From positions 65,382,779-65,446,778 of the forward strand of contig NC_090319.1 in NCBI RefSeq assembly GCF_040869045.1: 64,000 nucleotides of DNA, written 5' to 3'. The DNA comes from Eurosta solidaginis (lineage: Eukaryota > Arthropoda > Insecta > Diptera > Tephritidae). A program made the position numbers and the translations under genes. The notes under the pieces were generated by a model. The model was not told the origin of the DNA. It saw only the letters and a list, made by a program, of their open reading frames with translations, and did not search any database. This document shows positions 22,092-31,946 of this stretch, piece by piece (within the stretch, counting starts at the first letter, position 1; every line of letters starts with the position of its first letter).

Positions 22092-23482
22092 TGGAGTGTG
22101 AATACCATTATGATTGTAATGAACTAAACACATTTGTAACATCAAATTTAACGAAATTGAATGATACAATCATGAATAATGTTAGCCATGAAACTGGTGG
22201 ATTGTTTTTCTTAGATGCTCATGGGGGAACAGGCAAAACCTTTTTGATTTCATTGATATTAGCAACAATTCGATCAGATAATAACGTTGCATTGGCACTC
22301 GTTTCTTCCGGCTACATTACTGGAAGGCGGTCGCACATTCTCCATTAAAGTTGTCTTTGAATATGCAGGTAAATGAAACCCAAACATGTAATATTTCAAA
22401 AACATCTGGAATGGCAATAGTTCTTAAAGTATGTAAGCTCATCGTATGGGACGAGTGTACTATGGCACACAAGAAATCATTGGAAGCACTTGATAGAACT
22501 TTGAAAGATCTACGAGAAAGCCAAACAGCGAGGTGCCATGATCCTATTGGCTGGAGATTTCAGGCAAACATTACCTGTGATCCCAAAATCCACGGCTGCA
22601 GATGAAATCAATGCATGTTTAAAATCATCGTATTTATGGAGACATGAAAACAGGCTTACACTTACTACAAACGTATGTGTTCAACTACAAAACGATCCGT
22701 CAGCAGTTGAATTTTAACAGCAATTACTGAAAATCGGAAATGGCCAAATATCTGTCGATCCAAAAGGAATGATTACATTGCCTAACAATTTCTGCACATT
22801 TTCACAGTCTAAAGAGGCATTGATGCAGAGTGTATTTCCAAACATATTTCAACATTACATAAACTATGATTGGCTCAGCGAAGGAGCAATTTAAGCTGGG
22901 AAAAATAAGGACGTCAATGATATAAATGCAGCTATTCTGGGTCAAATACCTGGTGGCATAGTTACATATAAGTTAATGGACACTATTACTGATCAAGATG
23001 ATGTCGTAAATTATCCAACTGAATTCTTAAACTCACTCGATTTGCCAGGCATACCACCTCAAAATTTACGATTAAAAATTGGAGCACCGATTATTATGCT
23101 GCGCAACATTAATGTGACACGACTTTGCAACGTTGCCAGACCCGCTGTGAAGAAGCTAATGGGTAACGTTATCGAAGCAACAATTTTGAAAGGGAAGTAC
23201 AAAGGAGAAGACGTTTTGATATCCAGAATTCCACTGATTCCGACGGACTTACCATTCGATTTCAAACGTTTGCAGTTCCCTATTCGCCTTGCCTTCGCTA
23301 TGACAATTAATAAGGCGCAAGGACAGTCTCTACAAATGTGCGGTATTAATTTAGAATACCCAATTTTTTCTCATGGACAATTGAATGTAGCTTGCTCACG
23401 AGTAGGCAAACCATCGTCATTATTCATTTACGCGAAAGATGGAAAAACCAAAAACGTTGTCTACCAAAAAGTGTTACAATAA
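22092..23482 (+). pseudogene. Helitron Pif1-like helicase, copy 1
   Basis: The Walker A motif is DAHGGTGKTFL (about 22214) and the Walker B region is LIVWDECTMAHK (about 22440). The C-terminal helicase blocks at 22976-23482 include APIIMLRN, GNVIEATILKG, FAMTINKAQGQSLQ and NVACSRV. Together they match the helicase half of a Helitron transposase, which unwinds DNA during transfer. Frameshifts lie near 22345 and 22560 and a stop near 22890, where copy 2 has Leu. This copy is therefore more damaged than copy 2 in the C-terminal third, though copy 2 lacks the Walker A flank. Confidence 0.85.
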
Positions 23483-24399
23483 AGTTCGAATGAAATTGTA
23501 TCAAAGAATTTGCTTTGTTTCGTATTAATTTTATTCTCTTTCAGCAAATCATTGAATTTATTGCCTAGCGAAGCGGGCGAGGGTACACGCTAGTCTATAT
23601 ATATAAAAATGATATGAGGTTCGTTCCTGTCCATGTTTTGCGGCCGATTGGAGGCCAATTTTATTCGTTCTCTTTTCATATTATAGGGATCAAATAGGGG
23701 AAGGTTTTTAGCAAAAAAAATATTTTTAAATTGTTTAGGGTCTTGAGATATAGTTCAAAACGTGAACCCGGATAACCCTACGATGTGTTTGTATAATATG
23801 GGTATCAAATGAAGCTCAATATGGGATACCTTTCGTACCCCTGGATGACTAGGGTCTCGAGATATAGGCCAAAACGTAGACCCAGATACCCCTAGAATGT
23901 GTTTATACAATATGGATATCAAATGAAAGCTGTTGATGAGTTCTTTAGCATAGGGAAATTTTCATACATCTGGGTGACTAGGGCCTCGAGATATTGCCCA
24001 AAACGTGGATGAGAATAACCTTAGGATGTATTTTACATTATGGGTTTCAAATGGAAGATGTTAATGAGTACTTCAATATGGGTACCAAAAGGAAGCAGTG
24101 CTGATGAGTGGTAATTTTTCTCTGGGTGACGAGCGTCTCGAGATCATTTCATGTGTACAACATTTTTTGAATAAATATACGAATTTTTCGATTTGTGTCG
24201 TGCTTCTAAGTTGCAAATTTTTTTCGAAGGAGAGTAAACATAAACACCGAGGTTTGTACATTGTTTATGAGAGGGGCTTCGGCACACATACACAAACGTA
24301 TGTCACATTTCGCTGCTGGCTGAACATTTCTACTGCTTTGTATTTGTTATACAAACCCCGCTTGTGTTCCGTTAATTTGTATGCAGTTCAACTGTGAGC

Positions 24400-24560
24400 A
24401 GTGTTCGGACTTCTACCACTAAAGTGGTAGATCTACCACCTTTTTTCCTGAAATATAAGTTCTACCACTTCTACCACGCAAACGTAAAAATAGGTGGTAG
24501 ATTTTTATAGAAATTTTCTGAAGAAACCTTATTTTTTCCACAATTATTCGGAAAGAAAAT
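24400..24560. repeat. Palindromic 'TACCACT' block inside Helitron 2
   Basis: CAGTGTTCGGACTTCTACCA begins here, followed by TCTACCACTAAAGTGGTAGA, a near-perfect palindrome, and further TACCACC repeats. The CAGTG start resembles an hAT terminus, but no matching right end was found before 25919. Confidence 0.4.
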
Positions 24561-25189
24561 CAATGCAGTGGAACGGTTTTATAAAACTCAAAATAACGTC
24601 TGGCTTAGCTCTGATCAACATATTACCTATTTTCCTTCAGGTTTTTAGTACAAAACTGCAATGTAGGTACACCTACCTACATATATGGAAAAAAGTGGCT
24701 ATTATTCATTATATCAAGATATTTAAAATATAACCAAAATCTAAAAAGGGGCGTGGCACCCCCCATACATATGGAATATATCATACTGCATATCTCTAGA
24801 TATAGTAATGGAAGGATAATTAAAATTGGTAAGGAGCTATATGACGTTAAGTCCTAACACCTCCATTAAAATGTGAAATTTGGGAAAAAGGGGCGTGGCA
24901 CCTTCCCTACAAATGGGATTTTTCAGAACTATGGTGCAGTACAAACTTATTATTTTAAGACCTAAAGTTTGACTGCATTGTTCAGTTTGGCTGTTATTCC
25001 TTTTGGATGTTGAGTAATCTTCCGCCGTTTAAAAAAATTTGTTAGCTTCAGCCTATCCACATCTACATATCTAAATATATAGGTTCCTTCGATCAAGACG
25101 GAGTTTTTCATATTTCAGAATTAAGAATTTAAAATAAATTTTTTTTTTTGGCTATGTGAACGAGCAATCTTAGGTCCCAAAAATGATCA

Positions 25190-25745
25190 TGTAGACAAAA
25201 TCAATGATCGGATTCAAAACCAAATTCTTGGTGAAGTGACGAAATATAAATCGGTCGACATACCTACAGATGAAGATCAAATTGTGAGTTGTCAAATTGA
25301 ACTTCTAAACTCTTCAGAACCACCAGGCATTCCAGCCTGCGCATATATCAGCTTTGAAAATTGGCTCACCAATCATGCTTCTTCGGAATTTAGACCCACC
25401 AAAATTGTATAATGGAACCAGACTTTGCGTTAAGCAATTAATGCCGAATGTAATCGAAGCAACAATCATCAGCGGTAAAAGCAAAGGTGAAGACGTTCTC
25501 ATACCACGGATCCCAATTATTCCTACAGATTTTCCATTCAATTTTAAGCTCTTATAGTTTCCTGTATGCCTTGCTTTTGCAATTACAATCAACAAATCAG
25601 ATGGACAATCGCTTTCTGTTGCAAGATTAAATTTAGAGGGTCCATGCTTTTCTCATGGCCAGCTATATGTCGCTTGCTCCAGAGTTGGAAAATTTGTTTA
25701 TCTTTGCATCGAACGAAAGAACCAAAAATATTGCGTACCTATATG
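25190..25745 (+). pseudogene. Helicase C-terminal remnant of Helitron 2 (copy 1)
   Basis: The blocks SPIMLLRNLDPPKL, MPNVIEATIISGKSKGED and, after a TAG stop at 25555-25557, a degraded tail ([11 protein letters not shown]) match the C-terminal helicase of Helitron transposases. They differ clearly from the Helitron 1 sequence. The region is broken by stops and stands alone. Confidence 0.75.
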
Positions 25746-25919
25746 AATTACAATAAGATGCAATAATAAAAGGATTTAAACGAAAATTCCACCAAATATG
25801 CGTACAAAATTCAATTCGATTTATAAAACAATAAACTAAATTAGCAACAAACAAAACAGAAAAAATAACGCAACACTCATTCTATCTCGGGCGCTACAAC
25901 GTACGCCGGGTATAGCTAG

Positions 25920-26973
25920 TTACTTATCGATTGGGATTCAAGAGGTTGTTGAGCGTAACCCTTTCAAGGGGCTGGCAGCGCAATTTTTGACTTCTCCTAA
26001 ACAATAATCAACCTCACGAATGTGACCCAGAAGGTTCACCCTGGTCATAGCAAACAGTTCGCGCGACTTAGTACCCATCCGGAAAAGGATCAAAATCGTT
26101 AAAACTCCCCAAAACCTTCGTTGAGTCTCCTTTTATCTACATGTAGAAGAAGATTTATTTATTGACATCAAAGTGCTTTTTAACTACCGGCTTTGTAACT
26201 GGACCGTAATTTTTCGGAACTGGTTCGCCCTTTTACTTCATAAGTAGCCCAATACTCCAATGAAACTCTAAAATATCCTTTTTATACGCTGGCTCAGGTT
26301 GTATATCGTCGCATTTCCTCAGAGAACTGCCGAAATACCTCTAGGGTGCACTTTCGCATTCAGTCCACAGCCTGTGTCCAACAAGTACAATTCTGCTCTA
26401 AATTTGGACACCTACCAAACAGCTTTCGACAGCGGAGGTGGTGGTGTGCAACAAGAATGTCAGCACCTACGTTTAGTATCTTATTCTCATCAAATGCAAT
26501 ATGACTTCCGAACTGAGAGAAGCAGTCAAAGAGAATGTGAACTATCAATCTGTGTAACATGTCCATCAACAACGACGCTGTAATTCCTCCAACTCCGCTA
26601 TGGGGACGTGATTCATCAGCTAACTGCTGCTATTGCTTAACCGCTACTTAACTGTTGCCCCCGACTCTACCATACTACCATACTCATCTGCTTCTCAACT
26701 TTTTCCGTGCCGAAGTTCCACCACTGCTACGAACATTGCCCAGTTAGTATCATACAACCTCTCACCTCTGGGCTCCTTTCCCATACTTGCTGCTTACTAG
26801 TGCCCTTGACCGCCCTAAGTTGTTCAGCTACTTCCGAGTTCGCCTGCCCTGCGATTGCAAGATCAGTCATCTCACCGTAGTAGTAATCAACGACATCGTT
26901 CGCTCTCAACTACTCCGATCAGTTCATATTAACAAGCCCAGTGAGTTGCTCTCGCGCTCCCCACTCTCACACC
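25920..26973. other. Unassigned kilobase between Helitron 2 and the hAT element
   Basis: It is present in both duplicated copies (58847-59897). Frames of 94 codons (plus, 26299-26583) and 70 codons (minus, 26360-26572) overlap and resemble nothing I recognise. Codon-level conservation cannot be judged because the copies are almost identical. Confidence 0.35.
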
Positions 26974-27291
26974 CAGGGCCGTAGAGAGAAAATCCGGGCC
27001 CGGGACTAAACAATTTACGAGCACCCTATAAAAAATCCACTAATACATTTCATTAATTTGAATTAATGACGTCTCATTCATGAATCACTATTCATGGATG
27101 ACATCAAAAAAAATTTTTCCCACATCAACTAAATGATTTTTGGACTAAGTGCTAAAAATAAAATTAACACAGAGTATTTACTGTTTATACTATTTTATTC
27201 TTTTCTAGTTATTTGGTAACATTTTAGTACATTTCTGATAAATATAATGATGATTATAAATTTTAATTATTCAATATAGATGGTTCGGATA

Positions 27292-30118
27292 TCAAAGAGT
27301 GGCTTTTCTTGCTTTTTTTGCTGCAAAATTTTTTAAATTAATATTAAAATTTGACTGTCTTGTCAAAACGGATTCAACACAAACCGTGGCAAGTCCTCTA
27401 ACTCGCTCTTGAGGTGAACACGATCTATGAAAGTTTTTGATTCTTGCAAGGGCACTGAAATAATATTCTGCACTAGCTACAGTGATAGGTATAGTGCAAA
27501 AGATACGTAAAGCAACACAAATGTTGGGGAAAATCGTATACAGATTTTGAACATATGTAGATGACATTTAGCAATTCCAATGGTGACAAACCATTATCAA
27601 AATTTGCTTCGTAAATGTGTTTCAAGTGAATTATTTCGCATTCTTAGCTTTGAGAAACGTCCGACTTGTATTTTTCAACAAATTTTGCTGCACTCGCCGG
27701 AATAATAGTTTCATCCATGTCTTGAAATTGCCACAAAAAGGAAAACGTCTCGTTCAAATTTCTCATAGCTGCAAATCGTTCAGTAATGCCAGTGATTACC
27801 GAATCCACGATCACCAAGAATGTATTGTTTTTAAAATCAGACTCTGTATCATCCCAAATCATCTCATTTCCATTATCTTCAAAACGTTTTTTGGGTTTTC
27901 TCTTTCGAATGTCCGGAAACTTTGGCGAGATGTTGAATTGAATAGCAACTGTTTTGCATTCGTTTACAATTGTAAGGCTAATGAGGCATCAAGATGTCGG
28001 GATGCCCCCCATAAATTCAGAAAACAAAAATTCAGATTTCAGAAAACATTAGTCAGAACCCTTTTTTCAGAAAGACAAAATTCAGAGGTCAAAACTAAGA
28101 AGTCAAATCTCAGAAGTCAAATTTCAGAAGTGAAAACTCAGAAGTCAAATTTGAGAAGGCAAACAGAAAAAACATTAAATTTTTCTCAAAATTCAGAAAC
28201 GTTCGTTTATTTGGAAGGAATTATGTATAAAGAAAAAGTATTAAAATCTAAAATTTTAAATTGTGTGCATTAGCAAGCATGTAATTAATTAAAACTTTTC
28301 GGGTTTATGTTTTTCAAATGAATTTACAATATTCAAAAAACGAAGTCTTATATTTTATCTTGCGTTTCCGATATGACTCGCCCCAGCTGAAAATTGCTGC
28401 AGTTTTCTTTCTGTTATTGCATGTTCGTTTTTTATTTTATTTATAAAATTAGAAATATTAGCGTGTGTCCCAAACGCACTTCGAATGACGTTGTACGGAC
28501 TTCACCCAATTTAACATCTATGGTGGCGTCTCTAGCTTGGAGTACGACGTTTCTTTCATTAATGGTAGTCAGTATTTTGAACCAAATTGAGGGCAGCAAG
28601 ATACATTCGAACTTGTTGTTGTACTTGAGAATGCCGGTAATATCTCCGTATGCTTGTGCAGTAAAATATAGCTTAAGTAATGAGTTTAGTGCTTGTGTTA
28701 ATCCTGGAACATGGTTTGCAAATGGTCTGATTGCCTCAATTCTAGCCGATCACCAAGTGTCTGAAAGACTGTGAAGAGAGCTTGGTACTTTTTTTTTGAG
28801 GACGTCCCATTGTTGTGGACTGCTGCTGAAAATAGTAAAACATTTTTGTACAACTCCGAAGAAAATAATTGCACCGGTACAACATTCTGCAGCATAAATA
28901 CCACATAAATTGAGACTGTAGGTTGCACAAGGCGAGTAATCAGCATTCGAGTATGACGTAGTGATCCGTTGTAAGCTCCTTTCATATTGGCGCCGTTATC
29001 TTTTAATGGGATTTCATGTTTGACTAGAGTATAGCAAATTAGATCAGCGATTTTCTGACCAGTTTTTTGGTTACCATTCACGAAAGCCAAAAATCGTTCT
29101 TGAATTGTAAAATTTGTTGCTTCCGAATTGAAATGGAGTTAGCGCAAAATGAACGTATTCTGTTCAACGTGACTAGCATCAGGCGTAGCATCAACGATGA
29201 TAGCAAAATACTTGGCTTTCTTGCTTTGATCTAATATAGTTTCCCTCACATGCTTTGCACAAATTTCTATAAACTCGTTCTGAATCTCTGGGGAAAGTAA
29301 GTGAACTTGTAAACGTTTGTGCTGTCGTTGTGAAATCCTAACATTCTCCAAATGATCTCTAAGTATCGGATCATATTGGCTTATGAGATCTTAGATGCCC
29401 AAAAAATGTCCAATTTTTTCCTTCACCAAGATATATACTTTCGCCTTTGAAAAATAGGCCTCTTTCACCAAAAAATAAAATAGTGGCCAAAATTCTATAT
29501 AAAATTTCTTTCTACTTTTGAGTTTCAGCGATTAGCTGTTCATTGATAAGTGTATCAATTGTAGCCTCCTTTTGAATTAGATTTTGTAAAGATCGCCATT
29601 GAATATAACATTTAATGTGATCTTGAGTATTTTCGTGTGATGGCAGTTTATCGTATAGCTTCTTCCATACCTGGAATTTCGAATATCCGCCAGGACAACA
29701 AATTTTAGGTAGATTTAAATAAAATATTGGCGCTTAACAGACGACATGACAGGCAATAAAAAGCATTGCTACTGGCACTCCACACTAACCAGTCACGCTC
29801 CTCTTTCTCTCCATTTGGCAAGATTCTGTTTAACAACGCGGTGGGAAATGCCTCGTCATGACAATCACGTGGAAAAATAAAAGGGCACTTTTGATTACCT
29901 CGCGGAATTATTTCGTTGACTTCTTCAGATCGCAAAAACTCATTATTAATGGTACCGATATCAAACTCGTTTAAATAATCTGGACTTTGATACAGAGTTG
30001 ATGGTACATTTTTGTTTGATGTTTTTATTGTCTCCTCCCTGTTCGAAGGCTCAGGCGAAAAATTATTATCAATATTGGTTGCTTTTGAAATTCTGCTTAA
30101 CATTTGCATATGGAACAA
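27292..30118 (-). pseudogene. hAT transposase (TTF zinc finger, DUF4371, dimerisation), copy 1
   Basis: From the N-terminus: the TTF-type zinc finger with RDWLVWSASSNAFYCLSCR (29705-30118); the DUF4371 RNase H-like region (29139-29351, FAIIVDATPDASHVEQNTF; 28698-29090, LKDNGANMKGAYNG); a middle block near 27644-27862 with FLVIVDSVITGITERF; and the hAT dimerisation domain at 27292-27567 (FPNICVALRIFCTIPITVAS). The first catalytic Asp lies in IIVDATPD. Stops and frameshifts lie between each block, and the Foldback-like insertion splits it. Distant domesticated relatives are the ZMYM-type proteins, but the stops argue against that here. Confidence 0.8.
28001..28512. mobile_element. Foldback-like element, right arm deleted (copy 1)
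   Basis: AGATGTCGG at 27992-28000 is the left target-site copy. The left arm starts GATGCCCCCCATAAATTCAG and continues with many imperfect repeats of about 13 bp (TTCAGAAGTCAAA) to about 28160, then non-coding sequence. The right arm and second target copy, present in copy 2, are deleted near 28512. Confidence 0.7.
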
Positions 30119-30195
30119 CTAAAGGCTCTCCTGAATTTAAAAAAAAATGTCTTAGTACCTCTAAATCGCGGGCCCCTGAGAAACCCCGGGCCCTG

Positions 30196-30290
30196 GGGAA
30201 TCCCCCCATTTCCCCTCACCCATCATCGGTGTAACAAAAGTCACAAGTACCTCAATAATTGCCAATTTTAGTTTGTTCTCCACCACTTAC
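30196..30290 (-). other. Intron remainder of the protease gene, cut by the hAT element
   Basis: A GTAAGT donor follows the exon end at 30291 on the minus strand. The intron is interrupted after roughly 90 bp by the hAT terminus. No later protease exon is found anywhere downstream. Confidence 0.45.
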
Positions 30291-31946
30291 CGTTCATGTG
30301 CGCGCACTTCCTTCACAGCAAATGTAACTGGCGCCGAAGGATCAGCATCGGTCGATAAATCGATATCACCCAAACGTACAGTAAATTGTCGCGCTGCAAA
30401 ACTAAAATATGACACCGGCTTCAAAAGTATTCAAATGGGAACAAATTAAAATAGCTTACGGTTTCTGACGCGAATCTCTCGTACAATGCGCTGCTGTCAA
30501 AATATATTTGGAACCAATAAGCGAGCCACCACACCAGAACTCTGTACGTTTGGGACCATGCAAAAATATTGCCGTCATCCATGGCCATTAACCATTCGGT
30601 GCTTCAACTCCACCAACAATACGCCCCGATGAATATTCCTGTTGTCCACACTCTTCTGGATCTACAATATTATTGTTGCCTAGCAGTTCTAACTCATTGC
30701 CAAGCGGGTTAGGTGTAGTCTTTGTTGCTGTGGTGGTTTTTGAGGGTTTTAACTGTGGTATTAACACCAAAATGGTGATGATGCTGGACGTGGTGCAGTT
30801 GGACGTTTTGTTCAATAATAAAGCGGGAGAGCTACTCAAATCTTCGCAGCGGCCAGGACGCCCGTTGGGTGTTTTGCAATAATTTTCGGCGTCTTTACCG
30901 ATCACATCTTCAGTAGTCGCTGGCAACTGATCAACACGATCTATTGAGTGTGTGGTTGTCGGGTGGGTAGTCGTACTTAGTCGCATTGTGGTGTGTAGTT
31001 TGTTTAGTTGTTGCGTTTGACTACCCGCACCCGTTGCTGGTAGTCATAACTTTATTCCGATTCTTCTTCTTTTTCTTCTTCTTCTTGGTATCTTTGGTTT
31101 CAACGAACATGGGATTCGCTGGAGTTTGTGTTTCTCCCTCGCGCTTAACTAATGTCTGTAAATTGGTAATTTTTTGCTCGTTTACGAGATTACTCTCATG
31201 TGATGGTGGCGCAGGTATTTTACCTGTCGGATTTACGTCACTAAATTTTCTAGATGGCGCTGCCGTCGTTGTACTAGTAGTCGTTATAGCGCTTGTTGTA
31301 CTCATCCCACTAACAGTACTAGTGGCAATATTTACCTCATTTCCCACACCAGACGCTTGATACGTTTCAGGTTTGGGTTCATGCTGCCCACCGCGCGTTA
31401 TATCCACCAACAAATGTCCCATTTTATTAAGTGCGCCTAAAGTTTCCGAGATGCGATTGAATGCCGATTGAAAGAGTAGGCGCGGAATAGTTTCATCACT
31501 ACTACTATCTGTGCTACTGCTCTCTTCATCATCGCTATCATCATAGTACTCTTCTTCATCATCATCGTCGTCATCCTCCGAGTCGGCGTCTCTACTTTCA
31601 GATTCCGAATAAGCATCTGATTCTGAATCTAAAGATGATGACTCTCAGCCAGCTTTCAGGCGATTATTTTGTTTTACTTTATTTGTTTCCACACATCCAA
31701 ATTGTCTCGAATTTTCAGCAATCACGTATCCTTTGGAGAATGGTGAGTCCGATTGCGACTGAAAAAAGACGCTGCCTTAAAAGTAGATGTGAATCCAAAC
31801 TGTATACTAAACTAAAAGATTTGAAGCTATTTTACTATGAGTGAACTTACATTGGTCGTTTTTCAAGTGCCTTGGCTCGTAATCATCATCTGAGTCGATG
31901 CTGGCCGCTTATGCATAATACTGAGAGAGAACTGTGACTGATAGTA
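30291..31946 (-). pseudogene. CG7432-like clip-domain serine protease, 5' part, copy 1 (broken)
   Basis: Minus-strand exons: a possible exon at 31850-31946 (acceptor CTTTACAG, donor GTAAGT); an acidic Ser/Asp/Glu-rich segment and Thr-rich stalk at about 31022-31645; the clip domain and catalytic-domain start at 30460-31018; and a 111-bp exon at 30291-30401 after a 58-bp intron with GT-AG ends. Diagnostic motifs are a clip start (YCKTPNGRPGRC), the activation site SGR|IVGG and LTAAHC with the catalytic His. Such proteases act in secreted zymogen cascades. Lesions are a TAA between APNG and WPW near 30586, a one-base frame change near 31020, a Cys-to-Ser in the clip domain, and a TAA near 31910. 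The Asp and Ser exons are absent. The CG7432 link is from memory of the fly family. Confidence 0.65.
31055..31090. repeat. (CTT)n simple repeat encoding poly-Lys
   Basis: An imperfect CTT/AAG run inside the protease stalk gives a Lys8 tract on the minus strand. It lies next to the frame change and is a likely site of slippage. Confidence 0.6.

Larger units (their letters stand above)
19044..23593 (+). mobile_element. Helitron 1 (copy 1), 4.55 kb, decayed
   Basis: The 5' end is TC followed by TATATATATAAAAATG, after an A. The 3' end is CTAG followed by T (23590-23593), preceded by a CTAGCG...CGCTAG pair able to form a hairpin. Inside are a Rep (HUH) region and a Pif1-like helicase in the order expected for a Helitron. 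The 5' subterminal region consists of about 127-bp tandem repeats (19199-19510). A MITE sits between Rep and helicase, and a local duplication lies at 19512-19960. Several stops, some shared with copy 2, show it is inactive. Confidence 0.85.
23594..25919 (+). mobile_element. Helitron 2 (copy 1), 2.3 kb, non-autonomous remnant
   Basis: It begins with TC + TATATATATAAAAATG directly after the CTAG of Helitron 1, the two sharing base 23594. It ends in GGGTATAGCTAG (25916-25919) then T, preceded by GGGCG...CGCC arms. Its 5' part has the same 127-bp subterminal repeats (about 23745-24140). The only coding trace is the C-terminal helicase region at 25190-25745; Rep is absent. Thus it is a deletion derivative of a related but distinct Helitron. 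Confidence 0.8.
26974..30195 (-). mobile_element. hAT element (ZMYM/DUF4371 type), copy 1
   Basis: The left end is CAGGGCCGTAGAG and the right end ...CCCGGGCCCTG, which give short imperfect inverted termini of the CAGGG type, with GC-rich CCGGGCCC next to each. No 8-bp duplication is visible. The transposase on the minus strand has a TTF-type zinc finger, the DUF4371 region and a C-terminal dimerisation domain. A Foldback-like element is inserted at 28001-28512. The transposase is broken by stops and is inactive. Confidence 0.75.
18116..31000. repeat. Segmental duplication, copy 1
   Basis: This block matches 51716-64000 in the same orientation and element order: upstream unit, dispersed repeat, two Helitrons, unassigned kilobase, hAT element with Foldback-like insertion, and protease exons. 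From about 19960 to 21710 only a handful of substitutions separate the copies by eye. Indels are larger, including an extra 19.2-19.9 kb segment and an extra 171 bp near 22041 in this copy. The true right end is beyond what the window shows for copy 2. Confidence 0.9.

Noticed and set aside
26299..26583. Conserved small protein, because it recurs at 59222-59560
   Set aside because: The recurrence is due to the large recent duplication and says nothing about selection.
27292..30118. Domesticated ZMYM-type host gene
   Set aside because: Stops and frameshifts split every domain, inverted termini are present and a second element interrupts it; decay is the simpler reading.
26966..30203. 8-bp target-site duplication for the hAT element
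   Set aside because: The bases next to the termini (CTCACACC and GGGAATCC) do not match; a looser CTCAC match further out is too weak.
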